From positions 34,852-98,851 of the forward strand of contig CAUHHV010000005.1 in the NCBI GenBank assembly GCA_959606065.1: a stretch of 64,000 bases of DNA, read 5' to 3'. The notes below the pieces were generated by a model. That model did no database searches and was not told the origin of the DNA. It worked only from the letters and a program-made list of their open reading frames with translations. This document shows, piece by piece, positions 1 through 8,851 of the stretch (within the stretch, counting starts at the first letter, position 1; each line of letters opens with the position of its first letter). Origin of the DNA: an uncultured Collinsella sp. (GTDB lineage Bacteria; Actinomycetota; Coriobacteriia; Coriobacteriales; Coriobacteriaceae). A program made the position numbers and the translations under genes.

Positions 1-1698
1 CTGATCGCGGTGACGCTGCTGGTGCTGCTAATCGACAACGTCGGTACGCTGCTCGTGCCCACGATGTTGGCGAACATGGTCAACACGGGCATCACGACGG
101 GCGACGTCGATTACATCTTGCGCAACGGTCTGTACATGCTCATCGCGACCGGCATGGCCAGCGGCGGCGCGGTGCTGGGCTGCTATCTTTCGGCCCGTCT
201 GGCGGCCAATGTGGCCTGCGACATCCGCAACGCCGTCTACGATAAGTCGCTCGAGCTGTCCGCCAGCGACTTTGAGCGCTTTGGCACGGGTTCGATGATC
301 ACGCGCTCGCTCAACGACATCAACGTGATCCAGCAAGCGATCCTGCAGACGATTCAGCTGGTGCTGCCGGTACCGTTCTTGGCCGTGGCGGGCATCATCT
401 TTGCCTGGTTTATCGATCCTGCCATGGGCACGCTGCTGGGCGTGGTCGTTGCGATCGTGCTGGTGGCGGCGGTCTTTACCGTTGCCAACGCCGCGCCGAT
501 CTTTATGCGCCTGCAGAGCTTTATCGACCGCATGAACGTGGTGCTGCGCGAGAACATCGTGGGCGTGCGCGTCATCCGCGCATTTAACAAGGAGCGCCAC
601 GAGGAGCAGCGCCTGGACGAGGTGTTTAGCGATTACGCGGCCAACGCCATCAAGGTCAACCACCTGTTTGTGGGTCTCGACAGCTCCAGCTTCTTTTTGA
701 TGAACATCGCCGAGGTGGCGGTGCTGTGGGTGGGCGGCAACCGCGTGGGCGTCCATGCCATGCAAATCGGCAGCATTTCGGCCGTGCTGGAGTACGCGAT
801 TCTGATCCTGTTCTTTGTGATGATGGCGCAGATGGTGGTGCTGACGCTTCCGCGCGCCGCGGCGTGCCTCAACCGTGCGCAACAGGTGCTCGAGATCGAG
901 CCGAGCATCGTGGACGGTAAGGCTACGCTGGGCGACGGGGCGCCTGAGTCCGCAGGCGGGGCCGACGTGGTGGCCGTGTTCGATCACATGTCGTTCCGTT
1001 TTGACGATGCCGACGAGGACACCCTGTGCAACCTGAGTTTTGCCTGCCGCCGCGGACAGACGACCGCGATCGTGGGCTCAACGGGCTCGGGCAAGTCAAC
1101 GGTGGCCAAGCTCTTGCTTCGCTTCCACGATGCCACGAAGGGCGCCATTCGCCTGAACGGCGTCGACCTGCGCGACCTTTCGCAAGACGACATCCGCGGG
1201 CGTATCGCCTATGTGCCGCAGAAGGCATGGCTGTTCTCGGGTACGGTGGCGAGCAACCTGCGCTTTGGTAACGAGGGTGCGACCGAGGCTGACATGCTCC
1301 ATGCGCTGGAGGTTGCCCAGAGCACCTTTGTGCTCGACCAGCCGCAGGGGCTCGATACGCCGGTGGCCCAGGGCGGCACGAACTTCTCGGGTGGTCAGCG
1401 CCAGCGCCTGGCGATTGCCCGCGCACTCATGAAGCATGCCGATCTGTATATCTTCGACGACAGTTTTTCGGCCCTGGACTTTAAGACCGATGCGGCGCTG
1501 CGCCATGCGCTGCAGGACGAGACGTGCGATGCCGCGGTGCTCATCATCGCCCAGCGCATCTCGACTATTTTGCATGCCGATCAGATCGTGGTGCTCAAAG
1601 ACGGCGAGATCGTGGGCCTAGGCACGCACGACGAGCTCATGGAAACCTGCGAGGTGTACCGCGCTATCGCGGAATCGCAGATGAAGGGAGGTGAGTAG
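1..1698 (+). CDS. ABC exporter half-transporter, degenerate-site subunit (5' partial)
   Basis: The reading frame is open from base 1, so the true start lies upstream of the window; the GTG at 10 is an internal valine codon. The protein has an ABC exporter transmembrane domain (about residues 1-300) followed by a nucleotide-binding domain with Walker A GSTGSGKST, signature FSGGQRQR and Walker B YIFDDS. The catalytic glutamate after Walker B is Asp and the switch histidine is Gln (IIAQRIS). These changes are typical of the degenerate-site half of a heterodimeric type IV exporter. The partner starts 2 bases after this stop codon. The substrate cannot be told from sequence; multidrug, lipid or peptide export are all possible. 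Confidence 0.9.
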   Translation: MIAVTLLVLLIDNVGTLLVPTMLANMVNTGITTGDVDYILRNGLYMLIATGMASGGAVLGCYLSARLAANVACDIRNAVYDKSLELSASDFERFGTGSMITRSLNDINVIQQAILQTIQLVLPVPFLAVAGIIFAWFIDPAMGTLLGVVVAIVLVAAVFTVANAAPIFMRLQSFIDRMNVVLRENIVGVRVIRAFNKERHEEQRLDEVFSDYAANAIKVNHLFVGLDSSSFFLMNIAEVAVLWVGGNRVGVHAMQIGSISAVLEYAILILFFVMMAQMVVLTLPRAAACLNRAQQVLEIEPSIVDGKATLGDGAPESAGGADVVAVFDHMSFRFDDADEDTLCNLSFACRRGQTTAIVGSTGSGKSTVAKLLLRFHDATKGAIRLNGVDLRDLSQDDIRGRIAYVPQKAWLFSGTVASNLRFGNEGATEADMLHALEVAQSTFVLDQPQGLDTPVAQGGTNFSGGQRQRLAIARALMKHADLYIFDDSFSALDFKTDAALRHALQDETCDAAVLIIAQRISTILHADQIVVLKDGEIVGLGTHDELMETCEVYRAIAESQMKGGE

Positions 1699-1699
1699 T

Positions 1700-3703
1700 A
1701 TGACCGAGGAGCTCAAGAAGCAGGGAATTGCCGATGACGCCGCGGTTGCAGAGACAGTCGAGGAGGCGGGCGCCACGCCCGGCCTGGACGAAGCCGCCAG
1801 GGCTGCGGCCGAGCGCGAGGCTCGCCGCCAGGCACTCTACGAGGAAAACGAGCGCGCCGAGGACGAGCGCGCCCGCGCTGAGGCAGAGCGCATGCGCGAC
1901 GTTGACGACGGGGACGAGGACGAGACGCCCCGCGACACCTGGGCGACGGTGCGCCGCCTGTGGAGCGAGGCCGCCGGCGACCATTGGCGCTTCTATATCG
2001 TGTTCGCGAGCATTGTGTTCTATGCCATCTTTAACACCGCTGCACCGGCATATAGTGCTCGCGTGATCGATGAGCTGTGGGGGCACATGAAGTTGGCGTT
2101 TGCCAACAACACTACCTTCAGCATTACCTGGGAGAACTGCGGCAGGACCATCTTCATCTACTTTATGATTTGGACGGCTGCTGCCTCGTTCTACGCGCTC
2201 CAGAGCTTTTTGATGTCGAGCGTGGCCGAACGCCTCAACCTGCGCCTACGCAACCGCATCGCACAAAAGCTCAACCGTCTGCCGCTTGCCTACTTTGACG
2301 CGCATCGTCCCGGCGAGGTCGTCAGCCGTGCGACCAACGACTTGGACAAGATGTCCGAGAGCATGCAGCGCGGCTTGCTGCAGCTGCTGGTGTCGATCGG
2401 TACCGTGGTGGGCGCCGTGAGCGTGATGTTCGTGTTTAGCGTGCCGCTCACGCTCGTCTTTTTGTTCTTTACGGCGCTTTCGCTGCTGGTGACGAAGGTC
2501 GTGTCGCGCCGCACGCACGATGTGACGGGCGAGCGCCAGGAGTGGGTGTCCAAGATTACGAGCGCGGTCGAGGAGGGCTACTCGGGCCGTCTGGTGATTC
2601 GTGCGTTTAACCGCGAGCACCAGAGCTCTGTCGAGGTGCACGAGGCTTCGAAGGAGCTGGCGCGCGTGAGCACCAAGGCCGACTTTATGATTAACGCCGT
2701 CGGTCCCGCGGTGCGCTTTATCGGCCGCTTGGCGCAGATCGTGATTGCGCTTGTGGGCTGCAGCATGTTGGTTGCCGGGCATATGACCGTCGGCGTGTTC
2801 CAGGCGTTCTTCCAGTTTATCTACGAGGCGTCCGAGCCCATGACGCAGCTGTCGTTTACCTTTAACTCGCTGCAGAGCGCGCTGGCGAGTGCGGAGCGCG
2901 TGTTCGACCTGCTCGACGAGTCCGAGATGGAAGCCGATCCGCTGCCGGCGGTCGCCGCCAAGCTGCCGGGTCGCATTGAGGGCCGCGTCGCTTTTGAGCA
3001 CGTGCGCTTTGGCTATGCGCCCGACAAGCCGCTCATGCGCGACGTGTCGTTTACCGCCGAGCCGGGCCAGAAGATTGCCGTGGTGGGAACCACGGGCGCA
3101 GGCAAGACGACGCTCATCAACCTGCTCATGCGCTTTTACGAGATCGACGGCGGCCGTATTACGCTTGACGGTGTGGATACGCGCCTCATGGACCGCGGCG
3201 AGCTACGGCAGCAGTTTGGCATGGTGCTACAGGACGCCTGGCTGTTCGACGGCACGATTGCCGAGAACATCGCCTACGGCTGCCCCGAGGCAACGCGCGA
3301 GGAGATTGCTGCGGCCGCTCGCGCCGCCCAGGTCGACTTCTTTGTGCGCACCATGCCTCAGGGCTACGACACGCGCGTAGCCAACGATGCCGAAAGCATC
3401 AGCCAGGGCCAGCGTCAGCTGCTAACCATCGCACGCGTGCTGCTCAACAACCCGGCGATTCTCATCCTGGACGAGGCGACGTCGAGCGTGGATACGCGCA
3501 CCGAGCTTGCCATCGGCCGCGCCATGGACGCACTTATGCGTGGGCGCACAAGTTTTGTGATCGCGCATCGCCTGTCGACGATCGTGGATGCCGACCTGAT
3601 TCTGGTCATGGATCACGGCAATATCATCGAGCAGGGCACGCATAAGGAGCTGCTGGCAGTCGAGGGCGCCTACGCCGACCTCTATCTGAGCCAGTTCGCA
3701 TAA
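1700..3703 (+). CDS. ABC exporter half-transporter, catalytic subunit with acidic N-terminal extension
   Basis: Predicted 667-residue partner of the preceding gene. ATG 1700 is preferred over the in-frame GTG 1691 because AAGGGAGG ends 8 bases before it. Residues 1 to about 90 are a charged Ala/Glu/Arg-rich extension, likely helical, before the six-helix membrane domain; most homologues lack it. The nucleotide-binding domain has Walker A GTTGAGKTT, Walker B ILILDEATSSVD with the catalytic Glu, and switch IAHRLST, but the signature is ISQGQRQ instead of LSGGQ. This is the pattern expected when this subunit supplies the working Walker B and the deviant signature faces the degenerate site of the partner. 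The last base of the stop codon lies in a palindromic repeat. Confidence 0.9.
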   Translation: MTEELKKQGIADDAAVAETVEEAGATPGLDEAARAAAEREARRQALYEENERAEDERARAEAERMRDVDDGDEDETPRDTWATVRRLWSEAAGDHWRFYIVFASIVFYAIFNTAAPAYSARVIDELWGHMKLAFANNTTFSITWENCGRTIFIYFMIWTAAASFYALQSFLMSSVAERLNLRLRNRIAQKLNRLPLAYFDAHRPGEVVSRATNDLDKMSESMQRGLLQLLVSIGTVVGAVSVMFVFSVPLTLVFLFFTALSLLVTKVVSRRTHDVTGERQEWVSKITSAVEEGYSGRLVIRAFNREHQSSVEVHEASKELARVSTKADFMINAVGPAVRFIGRLAQIVIALVGCSMLVAGHMTVGVFQAFFQFIYEASEPMTQLSFTFNSLQSALASAERVFDLLDESEMEADPLPAVAAKLPGRIEGRVAFEHVRFGYAPDKPLMRDVSFTAEPGQKIAVVGTTGAGKTTLINLLMRFYEIDGGRITLDGVDTRLMDRGELRQQFGMVLQDAWLFDGTIAENIAYGCPEATREEIAAAARAAQVDFFVRTMPQGYDTRVANDAESISQGQRQLLTIARVLLNNPAILILDEATSSVDTRTELAIGRAMDALMRGRTSFVIAHRLSTIVDADLILVMDHGNIIEQGTHKELLAVEGAYADLYLSQFA

Positions 3704-3733
3704 TGTGACAAAGGAATAGTCCCTTTGTCACAT
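3703..3733. repeat. Dispersed palindrome, TGTGACAAAGG family (copy A)
   Basis: A near-perfect inverted repeat with arms ATGTGACAAAGG and CCCTTTGTCACAT. It begins on the last base of the ABC gene stop codon and lies between convergent genes. Related copies are at 29427-29459, 52027-52059, 53564-53596, 56622-56653 and 61685-61715, with diverged relatives at 31891-31923 and 55577-55606. Confidence 0.85.
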
Positions 3734-3740
3734 CAGGAAT

Positions 3741-3775
3741 AAGGCGCGCCGGGGATGGATTCCCTGGCGCGCCTT
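3741..3775. terminator. Bidirectional terminator hairpin
   Basis: Arms AAGGCGCGCC and GGCGCGCCTT form a perfect 10-bp stem with a 15-base loop, between the convergent ABC gene and cysE. A short T run follows on the plus strand and TT/A-rich sequence on the minus strand. Confidence 0.7.
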
Positions 3776-3811
3776 TGCGTTGGCGTCGATGTTGTCGGCG
3801 GCCGTCCGCTT

Positions 3812-4516
3812 TTAGCGTTCGTCCACGAGTTTGGCGACGAGGGCCTTAAGCTCGGCCACCTCTTGCTCGAGCTCTTTGACCCGGCGTGCGTTCTCGGTGA
3901 TGCCTTGGCGGTTGAGGGCGCTTTGCTCGGCTGCGTCGTCGGGCATGTACTCGCGATGCTGCTTGGCGTCGAAGGTCTCCTTGAACACGCGGCAGCCGTT
4001 GCGTTTGATAATGCGGCCGGGCACGCCCACGACGGTGCAGTTGTCGGGCACGTCTTTGACGACAACCGAGTTGCCGCCGATTTTGACGTTGTTGCCAATG
4101 CGAATGTTGCCGAGCACCTTGGCGCCTGTGCCCACGGTGACGTTGTTGCCCAGGGTGGGGTGGCGCTTGCCGGTCTCGTTGCCGGTGCCGCCAAGTGTGA
4201 CGCCCTGATAGAGCACGCAGTTGTCGCCCACAATGGCGGTTTCGCCGATGACAACGCCCATGGCGTGGTCGATAAAGAAATGCTTGCCGATCTGTGCGGC
4301 GGGATGAATCTCGACGCCAGTGATATGGCGGGTGATTTGCGAGAGCACGCGGGCGAGCGAGCGATGTCCATGTTCCCACAGCCAGTGCTCGGGCACGTGG
4401 TTCCACTTGGCGTGCAGGCCGGGGTAAGAAAGGAAGATGACTAGGCCGTTTTGCGCGGCGGGGTCCTGTGCCTGGACGGTCTTGATGTCCTCGCGAATGG
4501 TATTGATAAAGCTCAC
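3812..4516 (-). CDS. cysE: Serine O-acetyltransferase
   Basis: Predicted 234-residue cytoplasmic enzyme that makes O-acetylserine from serine and acetyl-CoA, the first step of cysteine synthesis. The N-terminal helical part leads into left-handed beta-helix hexapeptide repeats, with the conserved HPAAQIG, IDHAMGVVIGETA and GVTLGGTG segments and a C-terminal PGRIIK, then a charged coiled-coil-like tail. The start is taken as GTG 4516 (protein MSFINTIRED), because GGGAGG lies just upstream and homologues begin there; the open frame extends further without support. It is monocistronic. TATACT upstream (minus strand, about 4559-4564) could be the -10 element. Confidence 0.92.
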   Translation of the reverse strand: MSFINTIREDIKTVQAQDPAAQNGLVIFLSYPGLHAKWNHVPEHWLWEHGHRSLARVLSQITRHITGVEIHPAAQIGKHFFIDHAMGVVIGETAIVGDNCVLYQGVTLGGTGNETGKRHPTLGNNVTVGTGAKVLGNIRIGNNVKIGGNSVVVKDVPDNCTVVGVPGRIIKRNGCRVFKETFDAKQHREYMPDDAAEQSALNRQGITENARRVKELEQEVAELKALVAKLVDER

Positions 4517-4740
4517 CGGCCGCCCTCCCTTAGCGCCGCGACAATGCAATTCAATAAAGTATAGCGATTCGCTAGGGATTAGGAAGAGCAATCTTGCTCG
4601 GCTTTGCGCGACAGGTGTCAATTATGCAAACTTGCTGGTAATGAAGTCACGCTTTTGTAAGGTCGTGTGCGTTGCCGCGTCACAACCGTATACTGGTCAA
4701 CTTGGACGTGTCCGCGCCCACAACTGAGAGGTTTTACTTC

Positions 4741-5388
4741 ATGGGTTTCATCAATTTTATCGCCGAGCTGCTTAAGGATCCGCGCACCGCGATCGCCAGC
4801 TGGATCGCTGCCGGCCCGCTTATGGCCTATGGCTGCGTGTTCCTGATCATCTTTATCGAGACGGGCGTGGTGTTCTTCCCGTTCCTTCCCGGCGATTCGC
4901 TGCTGTTTGCCTCAGGTTTCTTTGCCCACAACGGCGGCTTTAACATCGTGGCTCTGCTGGCCGTCGCATGGACGGCTGCTATCTTGGGCGATCAGTGCAA
5001 CTTTATGATCGGTCATTTCTTTGGCCAAAAGATCATCGCCTCGGGCAAGGTGAAGGCCATGACGCCCGAGCGTATCAAAAAGTCCGAGGACTTCCTGGAC
5101 AAGTGGGGCCACCTGGCCATCTTCCTGGGTCGCTTCTTCCCGTTTATCCGCACCTTTGTGCCTTTCATCGCCGGCATGGGCGGCATGCACTGGCGCAACT
5201 TTGTCATCTTTAACGTGCTGGGCGGCATTACCTGGTCGACGGTCTTCACTCTGCTGGGCTACTTCTTTGGCGGCATTCCCTTTGTGCAGGAGCACTTTGA
5301 GCTGCTGATTATCGGCATCGTCGCCGTGTCGATCATCCCGACCGTGGTCGGTCTGGTTAAGGCTAAGCTCGGTAAAAAGAACGCCTAG
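4741..5388 (+). CDS. DedA family membrane protein
   Basis: Predicted 215-residue integral membrane protein of the DedA/SNARE-associated (VTT) family. These proteins act in lipid carrier recycling and membrane homeostasis; some are undecaprenyl-phosphate or phosphatidylethanolamine flippases. Family marks are FLPGDSLLFASG near residue 50 and GRFFPFIRTFVPFIAGMGGM near residue 135, with several hydrophobic segments. ATG 4741 follows GAGAGG at a suitable distance; a longer frame from 4672 has no ribosome site. It is followed directly by a strong terminator, so it is probably a single-gene unit. Confidence 0.88.
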   Translation: MGFINFIAELLKDPRTAIASWIAAGPLMAYGCVFLIIFIETGVVFFPFLPGDSLLFASGFFAHNGGFNIVALLAVAWTAAILGDQCNFMIGHFFGQKIIASGKVKAMTPERIKKSEDFLDKWGHLAIFLGRFFPFIRTFVPFIAGMGGMHWRNFVIFNVLGGITWSTVFTLLGYFFGGIPFVQEHFELLIIGIVAVSIIPTVVGLVKAKLGKKNA

Positions 5389-5416
5389 TCCGAGCTTGTT
5401 TTCGGATGTTAATTCC

Positions 5417-5452
5417 AAGGCCCGTCATCGGATTCGATGGCGGGCCTTTTGT
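5417..5452 (+). terminator. Rho-independent terminator after DedA gene
   Basis: A 14-bp stem (AAGGCCCGTCATCG with CGATGGCGGGCCTT, one internal mismatch) and GATT loop, followed by a T-rich stretch. Confidence 0.85.
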
Positions 5453-5496
5453 GTTGAAGGCAAATGAAAATACTTTACTTAGTTAAAGAAAAGCGT

Positions 5497-5524
5497 TTTA
5501 TCCAAGGCGTGCGGGGAGTACAAT
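5497..5524 (+). promoter_or_regulatory. Candidate ilvE promoter and long leader
   Basis: TACAAT at 5519-5524 resembles a -10 element, with a weaker TTTATC 16 bases upstream. This would give a leader of about 150 bases before ilvE. The leader is GC-rich and can fold, but it matches no riboswitch or T-box I recognise. Confidence 0.35.
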
Positions 5525-5677
5525 CACCTGCATGCGAATCGACGCGCCATCGGCTTTGATGCTGCCCGCGTGTCCTGCCCGGCTCTACGCTCCGGGTATG
5601 CGACGTTGCGACGCGGCCTGCTTCGGTCCTTGCGTGCGGGTTCGCGAGTATGCAACCGCGTATGTAAGGAGCGACAT

Positions 5678-6730
5678 ATGACTGTCGAGAAGAAAGATAT
5701 CGATTGGGGTAGCCTCGGCTTTGGCTACATGAAGACCGATTACAGCTACGAGGCTCATTGGAAGGATGGCGAGTGGGACGAGGGCGGCCTGACCACCGAC
5801 CACACCCTGCACGTCTCCGAGTGCGGCGGTATCTTCCACTACTGCCAGGAGGTCTTTGAGGGCCTGAAGGCCTACACCGCCGAGGACGGCAGCATCGTCT
5901 GCTTCCGTCCCGACATGAACGCCGAGCGTATGTACAACTCCGCCCAGCGTCTGGAGATGCCCCCGTTCCCCAAGGATAAGTTTGTCGAGGCCGTCAAGCA
6001 GGTCGTCTCTGCCAACGCCGCATGGGTTCCGCCCTTCGGTTCCGGCGCAACCCTGTACGTGCGTCCATTTATGATCGGCTCCGGTGACGTGATCGGCGTG
6101 GCTCCCGCTCCTGAGTACACGTTCCGTATTCTCGTGACCCCGGTCGGTCCGTACTTTAAGGGCGGCCTCAAGCCTGTCAAGCTGCGCGTTTCCGAGTACG
6201 ACCGCGCCGCACCGCACGGCACCGGCAACATCAAGGCCGGCCTCAACTACGCCATGTCCCTGAAGCCCACGATGGAGGCTCACCGCGAGGGCTATGCCGA
6301 GAACCTGTATCTCGACTCCGAGTCCCGCACCTATGTCGAGGAGACCGGTGGCGCCAACATCCTGTTCGTGAAGGAAGATGGCACGCTTGTTGTCCCGCAG
6401 TCGCACACCGACTCCATTCTTCCCTCCATCACCCGCCGTTCGCTCGTTCAGGTTGCTCAGGACCTGGGCATGACCGTCGACCAGCGTCCCGTCGAGTGGG
6501 CCGAGGTTAAGGCCGGCACCTTTGTTGAGTGCGGTCTGTGCGGCACCGCTGCCGTTATCTCCCCGGTCGGCGAGATCGACAACAAGGTCTACGGTGCCGA
6601 CGAGACTGTGACCTTCCCGGCTGGCTACACCGAGATCGGTCCTGTGATGAAGAGGCTCCGCGAGACCCTGACGGGCATCCAGTCTGGTGCTGTCGAGGAT
6701 AAGCACAACTGGGTTTACACCGTGGCGTAA
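5678..6730 (+). CDS. ilvE: Branched-chain amino acid aminotransferase
   Basis: Predicted 350-residue PLP enzyme of fold type IV. It interconverts leucine, isoleucine and valine with their 2-keto acids using glutamate/2-oxoglutarate. The PLP lysine lies in GTGNIKAGLNYA (about residue 188). The conserved FEGLKAY, RPFMIGSGDVIGV and EETGGANILFV segments are all present, and length fits the actinobacterial/eukaryote-like BCAT subgroup. ATG 5678 has a perfect AAGGAG 7 bases upstream; the upstream open frame lacks any site. No other branched-chain synthesis gene is nearby. Confidence 0.93.
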   Translation: MTVEKKDIDWGSLGFGYMKTDYSYEAHWKDGEWDEGGLTTDHTLHVSECGGIFHYCQEVFEGLKAYTAEDGSIVCFRPDMNAERMYNSAQRLEMPPFPKDKFVEAVKQVVSANAAWVPPFGSGATLYVRPFMIGSGDVIGVAPAPEYTFRILVTPVGPYFKGGLKPVKLRVSEYDRAAPHGTGNIKAGLNYAMSLKPTMEAHREGYAENLYLDSESRTYVEETGGANILFVKEDGTLVVPQSHTDSILPSITRRSLVQVAQDLGMTVDQRPVEWAEVKAGTFVECGLCGTAAVISPVGEIDNKVYGADETVTFPAGYTEIGPVMKRLRETLTGIQSGAVEDKHNWVYTVA

Positions 6731-6757
6731 CCTGGCTTCGTAATTCCCATCAAGCCC

Positions 6758-6888
6758 CGACCGAGGCGGACCGGCCTATCTCCCGGCGCGTCCTCGGACA
6801 TGAAAGAACCTCCGCTGCGCACTACGTGCGGCGGAGGTTCTTTCGTCCTGTGGAATGCGCCGGGAGATAGGCCGGTCCGCCTCGGTCG
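6758..6888. repeat. Nested long inverted repeat with inner hairpin
   Basis: Two perfect 32-bp arms (6758-6789 and 6857-6888, starting CGACCGAGGCGGACCGG) flank 67 bases that hold a second hairpin with 14-bp arms (GAAAGAACCTCCGC and GCGGAGGTTCTTTC). The element lies at the convergent junction of ilvE and the LemA gene. It may act as a two-way terminator or be a mobile-element remnant. Confidence 0.9.
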
Positions 6889-7359
6889 AGTGCTCTGCAT
6901 TCCTTGCCAGGAGGTTACTGGGCTGTAGGGAAGATGGTGCGCGGCCTTTTGACCGCGCCTTTTATTGGCTGTTAGGGCTTTGCCGTAGTTGCAGCCGAAG
7001 AGGGGACGTGCACGTTTTTTCGGTTGCCGCTCGCCTGGGGTGGGGCGGGGCGTGCATTTTTGGGAGTTTTCAGCAGTCGAGGGTGCCTGCATACTGGTTT
7101 TTGGACGAAAGTCAGGCGCCATGAGCCGCATCCTGTAAAAAAATGAGCGATCTCTGAGGCGCTGAGGGCTCAGAATCAAGGTTTTCAACGCGGTTCTGTG
7201 GGTCCGTTCCTGCCCTGTGGGTTCCGGGATGCTGAAAACTCCAAAATTTGCACGCCGTCCCTGGGGGTACCTTCGGGCAAAAAGCAACCGCCCCGTCGAA
7301 GTATGCATTCGACGGGGCGGTTTATGCATATAGCCGAATTGGGATACGTTGCCAACTGG
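6889..7359. repeat. Non-coding spacer with an inverted pair of related repeats
   Basis: No convincing gene is seen. Related sequences of about 60 bases occur in opposite orientation at 7022-7079 and 7222-7288; both contain GGCGTGCA, then TTGG(G)AGTTTTCAGCA after a short T run. A weaker GCGCGG/CCGCGC hairpin followed by T residues lies at about 6936-6962. Confidence 0.6.
7286..7322 (-). terminator. Terminator of LemA gene
   Basis: A perfect 15-bp stem (AACCGCCCCGTCGAA with TTCGACGGGGCGGTT) and 7-base loop. On the minus strand it is followed by CTTTTT, fitting termination of the LemA gene. Confidence 0.8.
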
Positions 7360-7911
7360 TTAGAACTTGACGGTCGGTGCCTGGCGGGCGGCCTCGGCGG
7401 CCTCGAAGCCCTGGCGCTCCTTAAACTGGAAGATGCCGGCAAAGATAACGGCCGGGAACGTCTGGATGGCGTTGTTGTAGCTGAGCACGCAGTCGTTGTA
7501 GCTCTGGCGCGCGTAGCTAATCTTGTTCTCGGTATCCTCGAGCGATGCCTGGAGCTGCGTAAAGTTGGTGTTCGCCTTAAGGTCGGGGTAGGCCTCGGCC
7601 ACGGCAAAGAGCTGGCGCAGCGCACCGGTCAGCACGTTGTCGGCTTCCATCTTGGCCTCGGGGGTGGTGGCGCTTACGGCGGCGTTGCGCGCGTTGACCA
7701 CGGCGGCGAGCGTGTCCTGCTCGTGTTTTGCGTAGCCCTTGACGGTCTCGACCAAGTTGGGGATCAGGTCGTTGCGGCGCTGCAGTTGCGTGTCGATGTT
7801 CTGCCAAGCGTTATCGATGCGATTGCGCTTGGTGACCATGTTGTTGTAGATGCCGGCGATGGCGCAGGCGATCACAACGACAACAACGATACCGATGATG
7901 ACGGGAAGCAT
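7360..7911 (-). CDS. LemA family protein
   Basis: Predicted 183-residue protein with one N-terminal membrane segment (MLPVIIGIVVVVVIACAI) and a long helical domain typical of LemA, with YNNMVTKRNRIDNAWQNID and RRNDLIPNLVETVKGYAKHE. LemA proteins are membrane-bound helical-bundle proteins of unclear function, sometimes linked to modified two-component signalling or surface stress. The start is ATG 7911 with GGAGA upstream; the open frame continues about 57 codons further but without family similarity. It stands alone. Confidence 0.85.
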   Translation of the reverse strand: MLPVIIGIVVVVVIACAIAGIYNNMVTKRNRIDNAWQNIDTQLQRRNDLIPNLVETVKGYAKHEQDTLAAVVNARNAAVSATTPEAKMEADNVLTGALRQLFAVAEAYPDLKANTNFTQLQASLEDTENKISYARQSYNDCVLSYNNAIQTFPAVIFAGIFQFKERQGFEAAEAARQAPTVKF

Positions 7912-8122
7912 GATGTCTCCGTTTCGAATGGCAGCGGCGTTTTGCGCCTGCCGTTGTTGGTATAACGTATCTAGTATACCCGCAACCTTTGGCGGTGCCG
8001 AACTTTCCGGTAAGCGTTGTGTTTCAATCAGGGAGGGGGCGCCAATAACGAACGGGTGGTACAGGTGTAAGATATGCGACAAATTAAGGAATGCTGTCTA
8101 CGCCTTGAGGATGGCGATACGG

Positions 8123-8707
8123 ATGGACCTTCGCATCAAGAAAACCTATCGTGCCCTGTTCGATGCCTTTACCGAGCTTTTGGAAGAGCATCGGTTTGAG
8201 GATTTGACGGTTGCTATGCTTTGCGACCGTGCCCTGATTCGTCGCACGACGTTCTATAAGCACTTTCGCGATAAAAACGATTACTTTGCCTTTTATATCG
8301 ATGAGCTTATGACGGGCTTGCCGCAAAAACAGCCCGATGAGGCCGGCGCAGTGTCTGCCGAGGACGTGCGCGCGCTCCGACACGCGATTTTGGACGATGC
8401 CATGGATTTGATTTTGGCGCACGAGCAGCTCATGGATAACATTTTGGCAAGCAGCATGTCGGGCATGTTGACCAACGTTATTTGCGACCGCATTGCCCGC
8501 TCCATTCGCGAGCGTGTGATGAACGTGCTTGCCGAGGATGCCCTGGCGCCCGTTTCGCTCGAGACAACATCGGAGTTTATCGCCGGTGGCATTATTCGAC
8601 TGTTCACAAATTGGTGGGAGTCGGGTCACGATCTTGAGCGTCGACCCGAGATGGCCGACGTGGTTGATGCACTGTTTGAGCGCACCATGACGCCGGTGCA
8701 TCACTAG
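8123..8707 (+). CDS. TetR/AcrR family transcriptional regulator
   Basis: Predicted 194-residue regulator. Residues 1-50 hold the TetR helix-turn-helix, with KKTYRALFDAFTELLEE, FEDLTVAMLCDRALIRRTTF and YKHFRDKNDYF. The rest is a helical ligand/dimer domain of the TetR_C_7-like type. The start is uncertain: ATG 8123 gives the usual family N-terminus (MDLRIKKT) with GAGG 12 bases upstream, while ATG 8111 sits right on that GAGG. No target gene is adjacent, as the next plus-strand gene lies beyond tRNA-Ser. Confidence 0.82.
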   Translation: MDLRIKKTYRALFDAFTELLEEHRFEDLTVAMLCDRALIRRTTFYKHFRDKNDYFAFYIDELMTGLPQKQPDEAGAVSAEDVRALRHAILDDAMDLILAHEQLMDNILASSMSGMLTNVICDRIARSIRERVMNVLAEDALAPVSLETTSEFIAGGIIRLFTNWWESGHDLERRPEMADVVDALFERTMTPVHH

Positions 8708-8710
8708 AAG

Positions 8711-8800
8711 TGGCGGAGAGAGGGGGATTCGAACCCCCGGAACGCTCTCGCGCTCAACGGTTTTCAAGACCGCCGCATTCAACCGCTCTGCCATCTCTCC
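8711..8800 (-). tRNA. tRNA-Ser (TGA anticodon)
   Basis: A 90-base class II tRNA read on the minus strand. The acceptor stem is GGAGAGA/TCTCTCC, the 3' CCA is encoded, and the T-loop is GGTTCGAATC. The anticodon loop CTTGAAA gives TGA, and a long variable arm is present as expected for serine. It lies next to tadA and ffs, a common actinobacterial arrangement. Confidence 0.96.
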
Positions 8801-8851
8801 GTGAGTCGTAATGATAGCATCGTTTTGAATTTGCAACAGGGAAGGCGAACG

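Noticed and set aside
5525..5677. T-box or amino-acid riboswitch in the ilvE leader
   Set aside because: No T-box core sequence, specifier arrangement or terminator/antiterminator pair is visible; only general GC-rich folding potential.
7022..7288. Small-protein genes in the ilvE-LemA spacer
   Set aside because: Short frames there lack ribosome sites and coincide with the repeat pair and terminator.
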